DNA of 8,042 bases, from NCBI GenBank assembly GCA_035652755.1, contig DASRDE010000073.1, forward strand, positions 1-8,042, written 5' to 3'. Position numbers and translations under genes: made by a program. Under the pieces are notes generated by a model. The model did not search any database. It saw only the letters and a program-made list of their open reading frames with translations, and had not been told where the DNA came from. Source of the DNA: DASRDE01 sp035652755. Lineage in GTDB: Bacteria > Vulcanimicrobiota > Vulcanimicrobiia > Vulcanimicrobiales > Vulcanimicrobiaceae. Shown piece by piece: positions 6,741-8,042 of this stretch; position 1 is the first letter of the stretch, and each line of letters begins with the position of its first letter.

Positions 6741-6956
6741 GTCCTTCGACTGCGCTTTGGCACGCATTGGCGTGCCGCCCTTCGACTGCGCTAGGGCCCG
6801 CTGCGCGTGCCGTCCTTCGACTGCGCTAAGGCCCGCTGCGCGTGCCGTAGGCTCCGCTCAGGATGACAACCGCTCAGGATGACACCGAGCGGGTCCTTCG
6901 ACTGCGCTAGGGCACGCTGCGCGTGCCGTAGGCTCCGCTCAGGATGACACCGAGCG
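6741..6956. repeat. Nested cluster of dispersed hairpin repeats
   Basis: Four units begin with (g)tccttcgactgcgct or a one-base variant at 6741, 6777, 6812 and 6893. Units three and four are longer and end in taggctccgctcaggatgac. The 22-base end ccgctcaggatgacaccgag(cg) occurs twice (6870-6891 and 6935-6956). Inside each unit is a small hairpin, for example ggcacg/cgtgcc at 6911-6927. Sequences of this CCTTCGACTGCGCTCAGGATGAC type are known as common intergenic repeats in several environmental bacterial phyla. No coding capacity of its own was seen. The right end overlaps the 3' end of the - strand hydrolase. Confidence 0.8.
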
Positions 6957-8042
6957 TGGGCATCGCCGACATATACGGGTCCGCGGCCCACGTCTTGAAG
7001 AGCGACAAGCCCGTTTGCGAGAGCACCCAGTCTTGGTGTGAGCCCTTGCTGTCGAGGTACCCGATGGCGCGTACCCACGGGTAATTGTTCTTGAGCACGC
7101 CGGCGGCGCCCGTCAGGAAGACGGATTGCGCCGGCGCCTGTGCACCCGTCTCGGTGATCATCATCGGCTTTTCCTGAAACTGCGAGAGCTCGTTCTGCGA
7201 GATGAAGAACGTCTTATCCATCGAGACGTTGAAGTCGTCGTAGTCGTCGTAGCCGACCCAATCGACGACGTCGTCGCCGGGGAAGTACTGCGACGGTCCG
7301 CCGTGCGCATTCGCGGTACACCACAGCCAGATGACGTTCGTGGCGCCCGCGTTCACGAAAAGCTGGTGGATGTGGCGCCAGGCCGCGATATATTCAGCCG
7401 GAGAGAAATAACCCTTGGGCAGATCCGTGTTCGGATCGTAGCATTGCAGCCGTGGCGGGTCGTTCGTATCGTCCAGGTTCGCTTCCCAGAACCAGCGCAC
7501 CATGATCGGATGGCCGAAGCTTTTAAGCGCGGCTGCCTTTGCATTGATGATAGCGTCGTCCGCTCCAGCCGCGACATTCGCGTCGGTATCGCCGCAGTTC
7601 CAGGCTTCGATCGGAAGCCGTCCGCGGGCGAGATCGTCCGCTTCGAGTTTCCCGGGGAAGTTTTCTTTGAATCCGTAGAAATGCAGATCGTACGCGAGCG
7701 TGCGGCCCAGCGACTGTTCAAACGCGAGCGTCCCCGCTGCCGTTTGGCCGGTTCCGTTGGGGTTGATGTATTCGCCCAGATACGTCGTGCCGGCCACGGG
7801 TACGAGCGGTCCGCTCGCCAACACACCGGTAAAAACCGGCGGCTGCGGCAAGACGCTTTGCAAGCTTTGGTACAGGTCGCTCCAGCCGTTGGCGTCTATG
7901 CCCGAGAGGTTTGCGTTCTGGGCTTGGATCTGGCCGCGCAGCTGCGAGAGGTTCGATTTTAGATACGACGGCGACTTACCGTAGTAGCTGTTGCGGTCAT
8001 AGCGGCCGGAATTGGCCTCGACCCAGAACGGCTTGACGAGCT
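6907..8042 (-). CDS. GH26-like glycoside hydrolase, subfamily B (5' end outside window, 3' end fused to repeat)
   Basis: The frame stays open to the right edge of the window, so the start lies outside; the TTG at 7863 is only an internal codon. At least 377 residues are present. The catalytic domain starts near TTYLGEYINPNG (about 7800) and matches the gene at 3946-4983 throughout: DLHFYGF, GRLPIEAWNCGD, PGDDVVDWVGYDDY. MVRWFWEANLDD holds the predicted acid/base Glu (7483-7485), with Trp instead of the usual His before it; MMITETGAQ holds the predicted nucleophile Glu (7150-7152). The conserved Cys pair (WNCGD, LQCYD) is present. About 75-80 residues before the domain contain KPFWVEANSGRYDRN and Gln/Asn/Ser-rich sequence, implying a longer, perhaps multidomain protein. 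The natural end appears to be AMPT, as in the paralogue's APMPPT; the last 14 residues and the TAG at 6907-6909 come from the dispersed repeat. Substrate unknown. Confidence 0.87.
   Translation of the reverse strand, partial: LVKPFWVEANSGRYDRNSYYGKSPSYLKSNLSQLRGQIQAQNANLSGIDANGWSDLYQSLQSVLPQPPVFTGVLASGPLVPVAGTTYLGEYINPNGTGQTAAGTLAFEQSLGRTLAYDLHFYGFKENFPGKLEADDLARGRLPIEAWNCGDTDANVAAGADDAIINAKAAALKSFGHPIMVRWFWEANLDDTNDPPRLQCYDPNTDLPKGYFSPAEYIAAWRHIHQLFVNAGATNVIWLWCTANAHGGPSQYFPGDDVVDWVGYDDYDDFNVSMDKTFFISQNELSQFQEKPMMITETGAQAPAQSVFLTGAAGVLKNNYPWVRAIGYLDSKGSHQDWVLSQTGLSLFKTWAADPYMSAMPTLGVILSGAYGTRSVP

Noticed and set aside
6434..6763. Possible small - strand gene of about 109 residues (and the overlapping frame at 6403-6702)
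   Set aside because: It starts inside the repeat cluster, ends on the terminator T-run, has no clear ribosome site and has codon use unlike the neighbours; no family recognised.
6741..6956. Repeat cluster as a CRISPR array
   Set aside because: Units are adjacent or nested with variable length and no unique spacers of constant size.
6791..7078. - strand frame reading CHPERSLRHAQ through the repeats
   Set aside because: It is a translation of the dispersed repeat and runs out of frame over the real - strand hydrolase.
7861..7863. TTG as the start of the - strand hydrolase
   Set aside because: The frame is open to the window edge with protein-like sequence upstream, and no signal peptide begins here.

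Overview
The window is a GC-rich bacterial stretch made almost entirely of paralogous glycoside hydrolases of the GH26 (beta-mannanase-like, clan GH-A) type. There are six coding regions in 8 kb: five on the + strand and one on the - strand converging on them. No transporter, regulator, transposase, tRNA or CRISPR array was seen. The lipoprotein leaders followed by Gly/Ser and then Pro-Thr-Pro linkers, the GC-rich codons, and the dispersed CCTTCGACTGCGCT...CAGGATGAC repeats suggest an environmental lineage such as Candidatus Eremiobacterota (WPS-2). Acidobacteriota or Chloroflexota-like bacteria are alternatives. This taxonomic guess rests on style only; no marker gene is present.

Layout: (1) 1-1068, a GH26-like enzyme entering from the left, already inside its Pro/Thr linker. 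(2) 1224-2375 and (3) 2564-3784, two very similar lipoprotein enzymes. Each has a matching upstream element of about 11-bp direct repeats, a matching long-spaced Shine-Dalgarno and a matching downstream hairpin, so whole transcription units appear to have been duplicated. (4) 3946-4983, a second subfamily with an ordinary signal peptide and no linker. (5) 5112-6365, a divergent lipoprotein member of the first subfamily with the longest Pro/Thr linker, ended by a strong terminator at 6388-6443. (6) 6444-6740, a stretch with no supported gene. (7) 6741-6956, a nested cluster of dispersed hairpin repeats. (8) 6907-8042 on the - strand, a second-subfamily enzyme open at the right edge, whose last residues and stop codon come from the repeat.

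Subfamily A (1-1068, 1224-2375, 2564-3784, 5112-6365) carries an RPFHEFNG-x-W motif (acid/base Glu) and a KP(V/I)M-x-AE motif (nucleophile Glu). Subfamily B (3946-4983 and 6907-8042) has RWFHEFN or RWFWEAN, lacks the Trp five residues after the acid/base, and carries its own conserved Cys pair. All six keep both catalytic Glu residues, so the simplest reading is a set of exported, mostly lipid-anchored, beta-linked polysaccharide hydrolases with diversified substrate pockets. The substrate cannot be read from sequence: mannan, another beta-glycan or the cell's own exopolysaccharide are all possible.
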